Positions 15,589 through 23,626 of a DNA stretch of 44,432 nucleotides are shown here, piece by piece; the stretch's first letter is position 1, and each line of letters starts with the position of its first letter. The position numbers and the translations under genes were made by a program. The notes under the pieces were generated by a model, which saw only the letters and a list, made by a program, of their open reading frames with translations, did no database searches and was not told the origin of the DNA. The DNA comes from an uncultured Porphyromonas sp. (GTDB lineage Bacteria > Bacteroidota > Bacteroidia > Bacteroidales > Porphyromonadaceae): positions 1 through 44,432 of the forward strand of contig NZ_CALIXW010000004.1 in NCBI RefSeq assembly GCF_938046015.1, read 5' to 3'.

Positions 15589-17649
15589 ATGAACCTATAT
15601 AAGAGTACTAAGAAGGCGCTGGTGCTAGCACTGGCTACCCTGGCTACCACTTCGTGTAACGTCCTCGACCGCGATCCGCTGGACCAGGTCGGGCCCAAGG
15701 CCTACTACAACACGGCCGACCAGCTGAGCACCTTCCCCATCAACTACTACGCCTCCATCTTCCAGGGACATGGTAGTGGTCGCTGGAACGCAGGGATCGC
15801 CCTCTATGATAACGGCACGGACAACCAGGCCGGCACCCAGCCCAACCGCCAGACCTTCAGCAATGACCAGTGGAAGGTCGGGAGCACGGGGCAGCCTGAT
15901 ATCTCCTCGATCCGCAATGTCAATGTCTTCCTCAGCAACGTACTGCCGAAGTACGAGGCGGGGACCATCACGGGGAACGCCGACGACATCAAGCACTACA
16001 TCGGCGAGGCCTATGTCATCCGCGCCATGCTCTACTTCGACGTGCTGACCTCCTACGGCGACTTCCCCATCCTCGACGAGACGAAGATCCTCAAGGATAC
16101 GGACGATCAGCTGATCCTCGAGGCCTCGCGCCGTATGCCGCGTAATGAGGTGGCACGCTTCATCCTCAAGGACCTGGACAAGGCCATCTCGATGCTGCGT
16201 GCTAGCTACCCAGCGAACCAGCGCCTGACGAAGCTCGCCGCTCAGCTCCTCAAGAGCCGTGTCGCCCTCTATGAGGGGACCTTCGAGCTGCACCACCGCG
16301 GTTCGGGTCGTGTGCCAGGCGATGCTAACTGGCCCGGCAAGGACAAGGAGTGGAACGCAGGCAAGACCTTCAACCAGCAGGCCGAGGTAGAGTTCTTCCT
16401 CACCGAGGCTAAGAACGCTGCCAAGATAGTGGCCGATGCCGTCCAGCTGACGGAGAACAGCCACAAGATGAACCCCGACCTGCCGAACTTCAGCGGCTGG
16501 AACCCCTACTACGAGATGTTCGCATCGCGTAGCCTGGCGGGCTACCCGGAGATCCTGCTGTGGCGCCAGTACAACAAGGAGCGCGGTATCGTGCACCTCG
16601 TCTCCCACCAGCTGATCTCGGGGACCAACTCGGGCTGGACGCGTGGGCTCGTCGAGTCCTTCCTGATGAAGGATGGTAAGCCCTACTACGCCAAGACGGG
16701 TAGCTACACCGACGCCACGCTGGAGGATGTCAAGAAGGACAGAGACGAGCGCCTGTCGCTCTTCCTCTTCGATGAGAAGACTCCCCGCTTCTACGACACG
16801 GAGAAGCGCGAGGTACGTGCCTACGAGTTCCCCAATATGATCGACAAGCCTGAGGTACGTGATGTCACGGGCTACGCGCAGCGCAAGTACTACAACTACG
16901 ACCCCGCCATGCGTGCTGGCTCTGAGATGAACGACGTCTCGGGTGTGCCCATCCTGCGTGCCTCCGAGGCTTACCTCAACTACATCGAGGCGAGCTACGA
17001 GCTGACCAAGACGCTCGACGCCGATGCGCGCAAGTACTGGGATGCCCTGCGTAAGCGTGCCGGCATCACGGGATCGATCGACGAGACGATCGCGGCTACG
17101 GATATGAGCAAGGAGGCCAACGTCAACCGTGCCTCTTACGACTGGGGTGCCTTCTCCGCAGGGCAGCCCGTGGACAAGACGCTCTACAGCATCCGCCGCG
17201 AGCGCCGCTGTGAGTTCGCTGGCGAAGGCATGCGCAATGAGGACCTCGTCCGCTGGTGTGCTATGGACCAGGTGAAGAACTATCAGATCGAGGGCGTCAA
17301 CATCTGGACGAAGATGTACACCTACCCTTACTTCATCGAGCGCGACAAGCAGGGTAACTTCGTCAAGGAAGGCGGCCAGTACAAGAGCCGTATCGTCGCC
17401 GATGGCACCTCTAAGTCCAACCTCTCGGCGCGCAGCCTCGGCGTGTACCACCGTCCCTATCAGATTATCTCCAAGGAGAACAACAACGTGATGTACGACG
17501 GCTACACCTTCTACCTCGCGCACTACCTCGCGCCTGTCACCATACAGACGATGGAGCTCTGCTCGCCTACGGGTAAGGTCGACGCCAGCTACTTCTACCA
17601 GAATATCAACTGGCCGACCAGCGCGGACAAGCCCTATGCGCTGAAGTAA
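15589..17649 (+). CDS. SusD/RagB-type nutrient-binding lipoprotein
   Basis: A 686-residue surface lipoprotein that forms the hinged lid over its SusC partner and binds the nutrient. The lipobox ATTSC places the lipidated cysteine at residue 23. It is followed by NVLDRDPLDQVGPKAYYNT, typical of the RagB/SusD N-terminus. TPR-like helices with AYVIRAMLYFDVLTSYGDFP and AARKYWDAL-type segments, and the late SIRRERRCEFAGEG motif, confirm the family. It is longer than many SusD proteins (about 500-600), with extra sequence in the ligand-facing loops. It is co-transcribed with the SusC gene and closed by a terminator. Confidence 0.95.
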   Translation: MNLYKSTKKALVLALATLATTSCNVLDRDPLDQVGPKAYYNTADQLSTFPINYYASIFQGHGSGRWNAGIALYDNGTDNQAGTQPNRQTFSNDQWKVGSTGQPDISSIRNVNVFLSNVLPKYEAGTITGNADDIKHYIGEAYVIRAMLYFDVLTSYGDFPILDETKILKDTDDQLILEASRRMPRNEVARFILKDLDKAISMLRASYPANQRLTKLAAQLLKSRVALYEGTFELHHRGSGRVPGDANWPGKDKEWNAGKTFNQQAEVEFFLTEAKNAAKIVADAVQLTENSHKMNPDLPNFSGWNPYYEMFASRSLAGYPEILLWRQYNKERGIVHLVSHQLISGTNSGWTRGLVESFLMKDGKPYYAKTGSYTDATLEDVKKDRDERLSLFLFDEKTPRFYDTEKREVRAYEFPNMIDKPEVRDVTGYAQRKYYNYDPAMRAGSEMNDVSGVPILRASEAYLNYIEASYELTKTLDADARKYWDALRKRAGITGSIDETIAATDMSKEANVNRASYDWGAFSAGQPVDKTLYSIRRERRCEFAGEGMRNEDLVRWCAMDQVKNYQIEGVNIWTKMYTYPYFIERDKQGNFVKEGGQYKSRIVADGTSKSNLSARSLGVYHRPYQIISKENNNVMYDGYTFYLAHYLAPVTIQTMELCSPTGKVDASYFYQNINWPTSADKPYALK

Positions 17650-17675
17650 GCACGAGCGTATAGTCCCTATACTAA

Positions 17676-17736
17676 GGACGCGCCCTCAGGCATGCCAGCC
17701 CTCGAGCTGACGCCGCCTGGGGGCGCGTCCTCTTTG
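17676..17736 (+). terminator. Rho-independent terminator after susD
   Basis: A stem begins GGACGCGCCCTCAGGC at 17676 and is closed by GCCTGGGGGCGCGTCC ending at 17730, with one mismatch. TCTTT follows. It lies 26 bp after the stop codon. Confidence 0.85.
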
Positions 17737-17739
17737 TAT

Positions 17740-18270
17740 CCTGTCCCTTAGTTCCCTGTATCCTAGCCTTTGCTCCTTTTTCTCCTCCCTTGCTTCGGCC
17801 GCACCTTGCCCCTCCTGGTCGAGGTCTCGGCGGAGGGCTCCCAGCGCTTACTCGGGGGGAGGGCCAGCGTGCTCGTCGCCTGCATTTGTCTTGCTGAGGG
17901 ATATCCTTCAGCGGGCTGAGGGATAGCTGTGATGCCGCCCACTGCCGTCCCTCAGCCCGCTGACGGATAGCCCTCACGGCCCCTACCCTTAGCACGAGGC
18001 GCCGCGGCCCTTGGCCTAGCTGAGCGCGAGGGGCTTGGGGCGAGACCTTGGGGAGGCTTGCCGACCGCGCTCCAGCTAGCTCTATTGCTCGAGCGGCAGG
18101 GGAGGGAGGCTAGGCTAGGGGAGGGGTGTCGCGAGTCATCGAAGAGGCGCTCCGAGCGCTTCGCCTACGCCTCCTTCTTAGGCTAATGCTAGACGGGAAG
18201 GGCCGTCCGTCCACGCTCTGTCGCACCTTCGTCCGAGGGTAGAGTGCGCCTAGGCACTGGGCAGAGCTGT
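17740..18270. other. Intergenic region between susD and rpmB
   Basis: No supported gene. The first part is pyrimidine-rich on the plus strand. The 4x22 bp locus B sits in the middle. The right half is GC-rich unique sequence up to the rpmB promoter. Confidence 0.6.
17893..17980. repeat. 4 x 22 bp tandem palindromic element, locus B
   Basis: Units at 17893-17914, 17915-17936, 17937-17958 and 17959-17980. The first differs from the consensus palindrome by one base (ATATCCTTCAGC). Unit 3 carries CCGTCCCTCAGC, fitting the rule that unit 3 has YGTCC. It lies about 300 bp upstream of the rpmB promoter. Confidence 0.85.
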
Positions 18271-18275
18271 ATTCA

Positions 18276-18307
18276 TTTGCTGAAGTGCGTTTTTTTTACT
18301 TACTTTG
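18276..18307 (+). promoter_or_regulatory. Probable promoter for rpmB-rpmG-DUF4295
   Basis: TTTG at 18276-18279 and TACTTTG at 18301-18307, 21 bp apart, with a run of eight T between them. The -7 box is one base shorter than the TAnnTTTG consensus. This gives a leader of about 80 nt. Confidence 0.5.
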
Positions 18308-18394
18308 CAAACCGATTGTAGGGTCCTGTGTCCGAGAGGATCGGTCCCGCAGTCGCCCAAGCGTTTGAACCAAACAAACTAAATATAAAGAGTA

Positions 18395-18646
18395 ATGTCA
18401 AAGATTTGTCAGATTACAGGCAAGAAGGCCATGGTCGGCAACAACGTCTCGCACTCCAACCGCAAGACGAAGCGCCGCTTTGATGTCAACCTGTTTACCA
18501 AGAAGTTCTTCTGGCCAGAAGAAGGATGCTGGGTCGCCCTCAAGGTCTCGGCCGCTGGGCTCCGCATCATCAACAAGATCGGTCTCGATGCTGCTATCCG
18601 TCAGGCTGCAGATAAGGGCTATCTAAGTGAAATCAAAGTAAAGTAG
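18395..18646 (+). CDS. rpmB: 50S ribosomal protein L28 (bL28)
   Basis: Encodes an 83-residue bL28. The start MSKICQITGKKAMVGNNVSHS and NRKTKRRFDVNLF are typical, with the Bacteroidetes-style insert around FWPEEGCWVALKVSAAGLRII. It is the first gene of a three-gene cluster with rpmG (13 bp gap) and a DUF4295 gene, an arrangement conserved in Bacteroidetes. Confidence 0.97.
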   Translation: MSKICQITGKKAMVGNNVSHSNRKTKRRFDVNLFTKKFFWPEEGCWVALKVSAAGLRIINKIGLDAAIRQAADKGYLSEIKVK

Positions 18647-18659
18647 GGAGATAAACGAC

Positions 18660-18848
18660 ATGGCAAAGAAAGCTAAGGGCAACAGAGTGCAGGTCATCCT
18701 CGAGTGCACCGAACACAAGGAAAGCGGTCTACCCGGTACGTCCCGCTACATCACGACCAAGAACAGAAAGAACACGACAGAGCGTCTCGAGCTGAAGAAG
18801 TACAATCCCATCCTCAAGCGCATGACTGTTCACAAGGAAATCAAGTAA
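18660..18848 (+). CDS. rpmG: 50S ribosomal protein L33 (bL33)
   Basis: Encodes a 62-residue bL33. VQVILECTEHKESGLPGTSR and the YITTKNRKNTTERLELKKYN segment are diagnostic. Only one cysteine is present, so this is the zinc-free (C-minus) form. The sequence GGGAGAT lies about 8-10 nt before the start and may act as a Shine-Dalgarno site. Confidence 0.97.
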   Translation: MAKKAKGNRVQVILECTEHKESGLPGTSRYITTKNRKNTTERLELKKYNPILKRMTVHKEIK

Positions 18849-18866
18849 GGATAAGGAGATAAGACA

Positions 18867-19016
18867 ATGGCAAAGAAAGCAGTCGCATCGTTCAAGAAGG
18901 CTGACGGCCGTACCTACTCTAAGGTAATCAAGATGGTCAAGTCCCCTAAGACGGGCGCTTACGTCTTCCAGGAAGAGATGGTACCCAACGAAGCTGTCAA
19001 GGAGTTCTTCTCCTAA
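18867..19016 (+). CDS. DUF4295 small basic protein, likely Bacteroidetes-specific ribosomal protein
   Basis: A 49-residue protein starting MAKKAVASFKKADGRTYSKV and ending EAVKEFFS. It is highly basic in the first half. It matches the DUF4295 family, which in Bacteroidetes almost always follows rpmB-rpmG, as here (18 bp gap). I recall that the Flavobacterium johnsoniae ribosome structure showed an extra Bacteroidetes-only large-subunit protein (bL38), and this family is a good candidate for it. That identity is from memory and should be treated as probable. AAGGAGAT lies 8 nt before the ATG, a strong Shine-Dalgarno match. Confidence 0.85.
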   Translation: MAKKAVASFKKADGRTYSKVIKMVKSPKTGAYVFQEEMVPNEAVKEFFS

Positions 19017-19083
19017 GCCGACATTCCCCCTCCCACACAGACCTTAGTCCCTCAAAGGCCTATGCTGTGTGTATAGCTACCCT

Positions 19084-19121
19084 AGAAGAGGCTGTCCCAT
19101 ACTGCGGGCAGCCTCTTCTGT
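19084..19121 (+). terminator. Hairpin terminator after the rpmB cluster
   Basis: Perfect 11 bp inverted repeat AGAAGAGGCTG (19084-19094) and CAGCCTCTTCT (19109-19119). The downstream T-run is weak (GTGTAGC), so it may be a poor terminator or need Rho. Confidence 0.6.
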
Positions 19122-19225
19122 GTAGCTCCCTAGCCCTCCTGCCCAGTGCCGCGCCTGAGCGCGCTCGGTAGGGCAATCACCCCTATCCCCTCGATCCCTC
19201 CGCACCTCCCACATCCCCTCCCGAT

Positions 19226-20617
19226 ATGTCGGCTACAGCCACCCCTCATACCGAGCGCACGGAGCGCCTTGCCCACGAGCGTATCCCTAGCCTCCTCCTC
19301 CACTATGGTATCCCCGCCGTCGTGGGGACGATGGTCAACGCCCTCTACAGCGTCGTAGACCGCGTCTTCATCGGTCAGGGCGTCAGCGAATTCGCCATCA
19401 CGGGCCTCGCGCTGACCTTCCCCATCATCATCTTCATGCAGGCCTGGGGCATGCTCATCGGCGTGGGGGCCTCCTCCCGCGTGTCCATCCTGCTCGGCGA
19501 GGGGAAGCATGACGAGGCCGAGCGTATCCTGGGGAACGGCCTCCTGCTGACGCTCGTCACGCAGCTGGCGACCATCATCCCCGTGATGATCTGGCTGGAG
19601 GACCTCCTGCGCCTCCTGGGGGCGAACGATAGGACCCTCCCCTTCGCCTACGACTACCTCAAGATCATCATCCCGGGGAATATCTTCTCCACCCTCAGCT
19701 TCAGCTTCAACGCCATCATGCGTGCCTCGGGCTACCCCTACAAGGCCATGGTGACGATGCTCATCGGAGCGGTGCTGAATACCCTCCTCGACGCGCTCTT
19801 TATCTACGGCTTTGGCTGGGGAATCGAGGGTGCTGCCTGGGCTACGGTCATCGCCATGGCGGTGTCTATGGCCTTCGTGATGCACCATTTCCTAAGTGCC
19901 AATAGTGAGGTGCACTTCCGCCGCCGCAATCTACGCTTCTCCTGGCAGCAGATCAGCTCCATCCTCTCGATCGGGATGTCGCCCTTCTTCCTGCAGCTCC
20001 TCAGTAGCGGTGTGGCCTTCCTGATCAATAAGACACTGGCCGACTACGCCGAGAGCCCGCTGATGGCTGACCGTGCTGTGGGCGCCTATGGGATCATCAA
20101 TAGCGCGGCGTTGGTGGGCTTCATGTTTATGGTGGGCATTGCGCAGGGGATGCAGCCCATCGTGGGCTTCAACTATGGGGCGCGTGCCCTACCTCGTGTG
20201 CGGCAGACCTTCCAGATCTGCTCGACGACCAACCTCGGTATAGGGCTGCTGATGACACTCTCGGCCGTGGTGGTGCCAGGACTTATCTCCTCGCTCTTCA
20301 CCAGTTCGCCCGAGATGATCGAGGCCTCGGTGCATGCGCTGCGCCTCTGCCTCTATGGCTTCGCCTTCGTGGGCTTCCAGGTGACGGCCACGCAGTTCTT
20401 CCAGAGCATAGGCTTCGGCGGGAAGGCGCTCCTGCTGAGTATCTCGCGTCAGACGCTCTTCCTCATCCCCGCGCTCTTCCTCTTCCCTCGCCTCTGGGGG
20501 AGTACGGGCGTGTGGCTGGCGCTGCCCTTCTCCGATATCTGTGCCGGGGTACTGGGCATGGCGCTGATGTACTACCAGTTCCGCATCTTCGACCGTCAGT
20601 TCGGCGAAGGGCGCTAG
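19226..20617 (+). CDS. MATE family efflux transporter (MepA-like)
   Basis: A 463-residue inner-membrane drug/organic cation exporter of the MATE family, driven by Na+ or H+. About twelve hydrophobic segments form two similar halves. Family features include PAVVGTMVNALYSVVDRVFIGQ in TM1, GVGASSRVSILLGEGK after TM2, and IVGFNYGARALPRV in the second half. The MepA-type IxxNAxMRASG motif appears as FNAIMRASGYP. The 26 residues before TM1 are hydrophilic. Start ATG at 19226 is the first in frame. No canonical promoter is seen in the 100 bp upstream, so read-through from the weak hairpin at 19084 is possible. Substrate unknown. Confidence 0.93.
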   Translation: MSATATPHTERTERLAHERIPSLLLHYGIPAVVGTMVNALYSVVDRVFIGQGVSEFAITGLALTFPIIIFMQAWGMLIGVGASSRVSILLGEGKHDEAERILGNGLLLTLVTQLATIIPVMIWLEDLLRLLGANDRTLPFAYDYLKIIIPGNIFSTLSFSFNAIMRASGYPYKAMVTMLIGAVLNTLLDALFIYGFGWGIEGAAWATVIAMAVSMAFVMHHFLSANSEVHFRRRNLRFSWQQISSILSIGMSPFFLQLLSSGVAFLINKTLADYAESPLMADRAVGAYGIINSAALVGFMFMVGIAQGMQPIVGFNYGARALPRVRQTFQICSTTNLGIGLLMTLSAVVVPGLISSLFTSSPEMIEASVHALRLCLYGFAFVGFQVTATQFFQSIGFGGKALLLSISRQTLFLIPALFLFPRLWGSTGVWLALPFSDICAGVLGMALMYYQFRIFDRQFGEGR

Positions 20618-20662
20618 GCCCAGGCGCGCTGGCTGGGCCCGGTGCTAAGCATCATTACTCCT

Positions 20663-21808
20663 ATGGTCTACATCTATTCGGTACTCTGCTGCCTCTTCCT
20701 CTTCCCCTATCTGGGCTGGCGCGGAGGCCAAGCCCTCGGCGCGCGGGCACGCCGCCTCTTCTGGGGGCTACTGGCGACGATCTTCGTCCTCTTCTTTGTG
20801 GGTCTGGCGACGCATCGCCTCTTCCAGGCAGACTGGATGAGCGCCGTGATGAATGGGATGGTCTACATCTTCTTCTCCACGCTCTATGTAGCGGGGGTGG
20901 TCTTCCTGATCAATGGGCTGCGGCGCCTGGACGCGCGCTACTGGGGCTGCTATGCGCGCCTTGGGCTGCGTGGGCAGCGGTGGCTCAAGCAGGGCCTTTT
21001 CGCAGGGCTCGTCCTGCTCTTCTTCGGCCTCATGGTCGTAGGCCATCGCAATGTCCGCTACCCGCAGGTAGTGCACCGCCGCATGGTGCTCTCGCGGCTG
21101 ACGCCCGCGGGGGCTGAGCCGCGCCAGCGTATGAGGCTGGTCTTCTTCTCTGACCTACATATCGGCGAGGCGATGACCCCTGACTACGTAGGCCGCGCCG
21201 TAGACCTCATCCTTGCCCAGCACCCCGACGTCATCCTCTCGGGTGGGGACTTCATCGACCACCTCAGCGAGTACGCCTATGACCCGCGGGTGATGAAGCT
21301 GATGCGGCGCCTCAACGCAGGCGCTCCCAGCGGTGCCTACTACGTGCTGGGCAATCATGAGTACCGTGCCGACACGATGGCCAATATCCGCTACGTGGCG
21401 GAGACGGGTGCCACGCTCCTGCGCGATAGCACCGCTCTCATCGTCAGCCCGCAGGGCGATAGCCTGCGCCTGATCGGCCGCGACGATGCGGTCAATGAGG
21501 CACGCCGTCCGCTGGAGTCCTTCTTCAGCGGTACGCCCAGCAGCCTCCCCACCATCCTCATGGAGCACACGCCGAAGTCCATCGACAGCCTCAGCCTCTA
21601 TCCCATGGACCTCATGCTCTGCGGGCATACGCACGGCGGACAGATCTGGCCAGGACAGCTGCTGGTCTGGGCGCGCGTCGGTATGGCCTCGGGCCTGCGC
21701 CGCGAGGGAGAGCGTGAGCTCTATATCTCGCAGGGGATCGGTTCGGCGGGGGCTACCTACCGCATCGGTACCCGCAGCGAGATCGTTGTCTACGACCTCT
21801 GGTGGTAG
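20663..21808 (+). CDS. Membrane-anchored calcineurin-like metallophosphoesterase
   Basis: A 381-residue protein with four hydrophobic segments in the first 140 residues, then a soluble metallophosphoesterase domain. All five metal-binding blocks are visible: FSDLHIG, SGGDFIDH, LGNHEY, LMEHTP and GHTHGGQIWPG. These bind two metals and hydrolyse phosphoesters. The YkuE/YaeI-like subfamily includes lipid A-type UDP-diacylglucosamine hydrolases, but the substrate here cannot be assigned. A GTG start at 20642 is possible, but the ATG at 20663 leads directly into the first membrane segment and is preferred. It follows the MATE gene by 45 bp. Confidence 0.9.
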   Translation: MVYIYSVLCCLFLFPYLGWRGGQALGARARRLFWGLLATIFVLFFVGLATHRLFQADWMSAVMNGMVYIFFSTLYVAGVVFLINGLRRLDARYWGCYARLGLRGQRWLKQGLFAGLVLLFFGLMVVGHRNVRYPQVVHRRMVLSRLTPAGAEPRQRMRLVFFSDLHIGEAMTPDYVGRAVDLILAQHPDVILSGGDFIDHLSEYAYDPRVMKLMRRLNAGAPSGAYYVLGNHEYRADTMANIRYVAETGATLLRDSTALIVSPQGDSLRLIGRDDAVNEARRPLESFFSGTPSSLPTILMEHTPKSIDSLSLYPMDLMLCGHTHGGQIWPGQLLVWARVGMASGLRREGERELYISQGIGSAGATYRIGTRSEIVVYDLWW

Positions 21809-21845
21809 CGTGCTGAGGGCGGGCTGTATCATCGCTCAATAGCAC

Positions 21846-21853
21846 TATCTTTG
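21846..21853 (+). promoter_or_regulatory. Promoter -7 element for TM2 protein gene (TATCTTTG)
   Basis: TATCTTTG, consensus Bacteroidetes -7 box, 52 bp before the start codon. No clear -33 TTTG. Confidence 0.6.
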
Positions 21854-21905
21854 CGCTAGGGCTCCTTAGCCTCAAGCATTCATTCACATAATTATCAGAG
21901 AGATT

Positions 21906-22253
21906 ATGGACAAGCAAATGGTGGACCTCTTCCTTGTCATGAAGCAGAAGTATTTCGCCGCCGAACACCTGCCCTACATCCGTGAGCGTCTCATGCAGCT
22001 GACCGATGAGCAGTTCCACTCGATCAATGGGGTCGAGCTGATGGACCCTACGGTCATGCTCCTCGTCTCGATCTTCGGCGGCTACCTCGGCATCGATCGC
22101 TTCCTGCTGGGGGATATCCCGATGGGCGCGCTCAAGCTCATCACCGCTGGTGGCTGCGGGATCTGGACCGTCATAGACTGGTTCCAGATCCAGGATAAGG
22201 CTCGCCAGAAGAACTTCGAGACCATCGCACAGTACTTCTCCATCCTCTCCTAG
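21906..22253 (+). CDS. TM2 domain protein
   Basis: A 115-residue membrane protein. Residues 1-45 are hydrophilic and helical. Residues 48-100 form a TM2 domain: a first membrane segment (VMLLVSIFGGYLGIDRFLLGD), the conserved G-x-x-G-x-D/H-R-F/Y turn, and a second segment ending GGCGIWTVIDWF. TM2 proteins are common and mostly of unknown function. It has its own promoter and is 20 bp upstream of the DUF2752 gene, so the two are probably co-transcribed. Confidence 0.88.
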   Translation: MDKQMVDLFLVMKQKYFAAEHLPYIRERLMQLTDEQFHSINGVELMDPTVMLLVSIFGGYLGIDRFLLGDIPMGALKLITAGGCGIWTVIDWFQIQDKARQKNFETIAQYFSILS

Positions 22254-22273
22254 CGGGCGCTCCGAGACGCATC

Positions 22274-22687
22274 ATGCGGCGCCGGCCTGCCCTACGTCTT
22301 AGTCCCTATCTCACACGCCTCAGGCGGTGGGCTAGGGACTATTGGCTTATAGGCCTAGGGCTGCTGCTCCTCATCTATGCCCTTGTAGACCCCGCGCTGG
22401 GCTACTTCCCCAGCTGTCTGATCTATCGCTCGACGGGCCTGCGCTGCCCTGGCTGCGGGACGCAGCGGGCGCTGCATGCCCTCCTCGGGGGGCGGCTGGG
22501 CGAAGCCCTCCATTATAACTACTTCCTCCTCATCATGCTCCCCCTGGGGCTGCTCTACCTAGCCCTGCCGCGCTACGGGGAGCGCTGGCCGCGGATGGCG
22601 CGTCTGCTGCGCCACCCCGTGACGCTCCTCCTGCTGGCGCTCTTCACGCTTGGCTGGGTCGTCCTGCGCAACTGCTATGGGCTCTAG
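22274..22687 (+). CDS. DUF2752 membrane protein
   Basis: A 137-residue protein with three predicted membrane segments. The signature STGLRCPGCGTQRALHALLGG with a CPGCG motif, followed by the ALHYNYF segment, identifies DUF2752, a family of unknown function often encoded beside TM2 proteins in Bacteroidetes, as here. The N-terminus is arginine-rich, fitting a cytoplasmic positive-inside end. Confidence 0.88.
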   Translation: MRRRPALRLSPYLTRLRRWARDYWLIGLGLLLLIYALVDPALGYFPSCLIYRSTGLRCPGCGTQRALHALLGGRLGEALHYNYFLLIMLPLGLLYLALPRYGERWPRMARLLRHPVTLLLLALFTLGWVVLRNCYGL

Positions 22688-22774
22688 CCCGCAGGGGCTC
22701 TACGCGCGGCCGCTCCTGGCCTTGATCGAGGCCCCCATAGTTCCTGCCCTTCCTTATGCCTTAGCCCGCGCGCT

Positions 22775-22862
22775 GCTGATGGATATCCCTCAGCGCACTG
22801 ACTGCTATCCCTCGTGACGCTGACTGACGTCCCTCAGCCGCCTGAGGGATATCCCTCGTGGA
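22775..22862. repeat. 4 x 22 bp tandem palindromic element, locus C
   Basis: Units at 22775-22796, 22797-22818, 22819-22840 and 22841-22862, each exactly 22 bp with no gaps. Cores are GATATCC, CTATCC, GACGTCC and GATATCC. Unit 4 keeps the perfect 14 bp dyad GAGGGATATCCCTC. It lies about 150 bp upstream of the hpt -7 box. Confidence 0.9.
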
Positions 22863-23010
22863 GCTCGGACAAGGCTGCTGCCGCGCTAGGCTGCTGCTGG
22901 GTCTTGACTGGAGTAGGGACGAGGCTGTACTAGGGTAGGGGAGGGAGGGCTGCTCCGTCTGCGCTGGAGGCCGCATGGAGTGCCTGGAGCTGTGTCTCAG
23001 GGAATAGCAT

Positions 23011-23018
23011 TATCTTTG
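23011..23018 (+). promoter_or_regulatory. Promoter -7 element for hpt (TATCTTTG)
   Basis: Consensus -7 box 57 bp before the hpt start codon, at the end of a repeat-bearing intergenic region. Confidence 0.65.
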
Positions 23019-23075
23019 TGGCTTCTTAGTAAGCTATCTTCGTAATAGACCGTATAGAATAGTAACGATACAAAG

Positions 23076-23612
23076 ATGAAAGAAGTAGTACTTCATGGTC
23101 GCACCTTCGAGCCCTATCTGACGGGCGAGCAGGTCAGTGCTGCCGTCAGAGAGCTGGGGCTGCGCCTAAAGAATGACTTCAAGGATCGTGATCCGCTCTT
23201 CGTCTGCATCATGAACGGCTCCTTCATGTTTGCCTCCGAGCTGATGTACACCATTGACGAGGAGTGGGAGGTAGCCTTCGCACGCTACAAGAGCTACGAG
23301 GGCACGCAGAGCACGGGTCGGCTCCAGGAGCTGTTGCCCGTCACTCAGGACCTCAAGGGGCGCGTCGTCGTCATTGTCGAGGACCTCATCGACACCGGCT
23401 ATACGGTGTATTGCCTCAAGAAGCTCTTCCTCGAGCAGGGCGCAGCCGAGGTGCATATCGCCGCCATGCTCCGCAAGCCCGAGGCTGTGAGCTGCGACGT
23501 CGACACCGACTACGTAGCCATGGACATCGAGAATAAGTTCATCCTCGGCCACGGCCTCGACTACGATGAGTACGGCCGCATGTACAAGGACATTTACCAA
23601 CTCAAAGACTAA
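23076..23612 (+). CDS. hpt: Hypoxanthine phosphoribosyltransferase
   Basis: A 178-residue purine salvage enzyme that makes IMP/GMP from hypoxanthine/guanine and PRPP. The PRPP-binding motif VVIVEDLIDTGYTV is at about residues 91-104, the flexible loop KSYEGTQSTGRL at about 72-83, and the purine-contacting FILGHGLDYDEYGR near the C-terminus. Length is typical. It is followed by adk after 14 bp, a nucleotide-metabolism pair seen in other Bacteroidetes. Confidence 0.96.
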   Translation: MKEVVLHGRTFEPYLTGEQVSAAVRELGLRLKNDFKDRDPLFVCIMNGSFMFASELMYTIDEEWEVAFARYKSYEGTQSTGRLQELLPVTQDLKGRVVVIVEDLIDTGYTVYCLKKLFLEQGAAEVHIAAMLRKPEAVSCDVDTDYVAMDIENKFILGHGLDYDEYGRMYKDIYQLKD

Positions 23613-23626
23613 ACATCATACCCACG

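Larger units (their letters stand above)
22688..23075. other. Intergenic region upstream of hpt
   Basis: No gene seen in 388 bp. Contains the 4x22 bp locus C at 22775-22862, a GC-rich stretch and the hpt promoter at its right end. Confidence 0.6.

Noticed and set aside
15625..17523. Long minus-strand reading frame opposite the SusD gene
   Set aside because: Valine/leucine/arginine-rich shadow translation typical of the strand opposite a GC-rich gene.
22775..22862. CRISPR array at the 22 bp tandem units
   Set aside because: Units are contiguous with no spacers between repeats, are individually palindromic, and there are only four. No cas gene is in the window.
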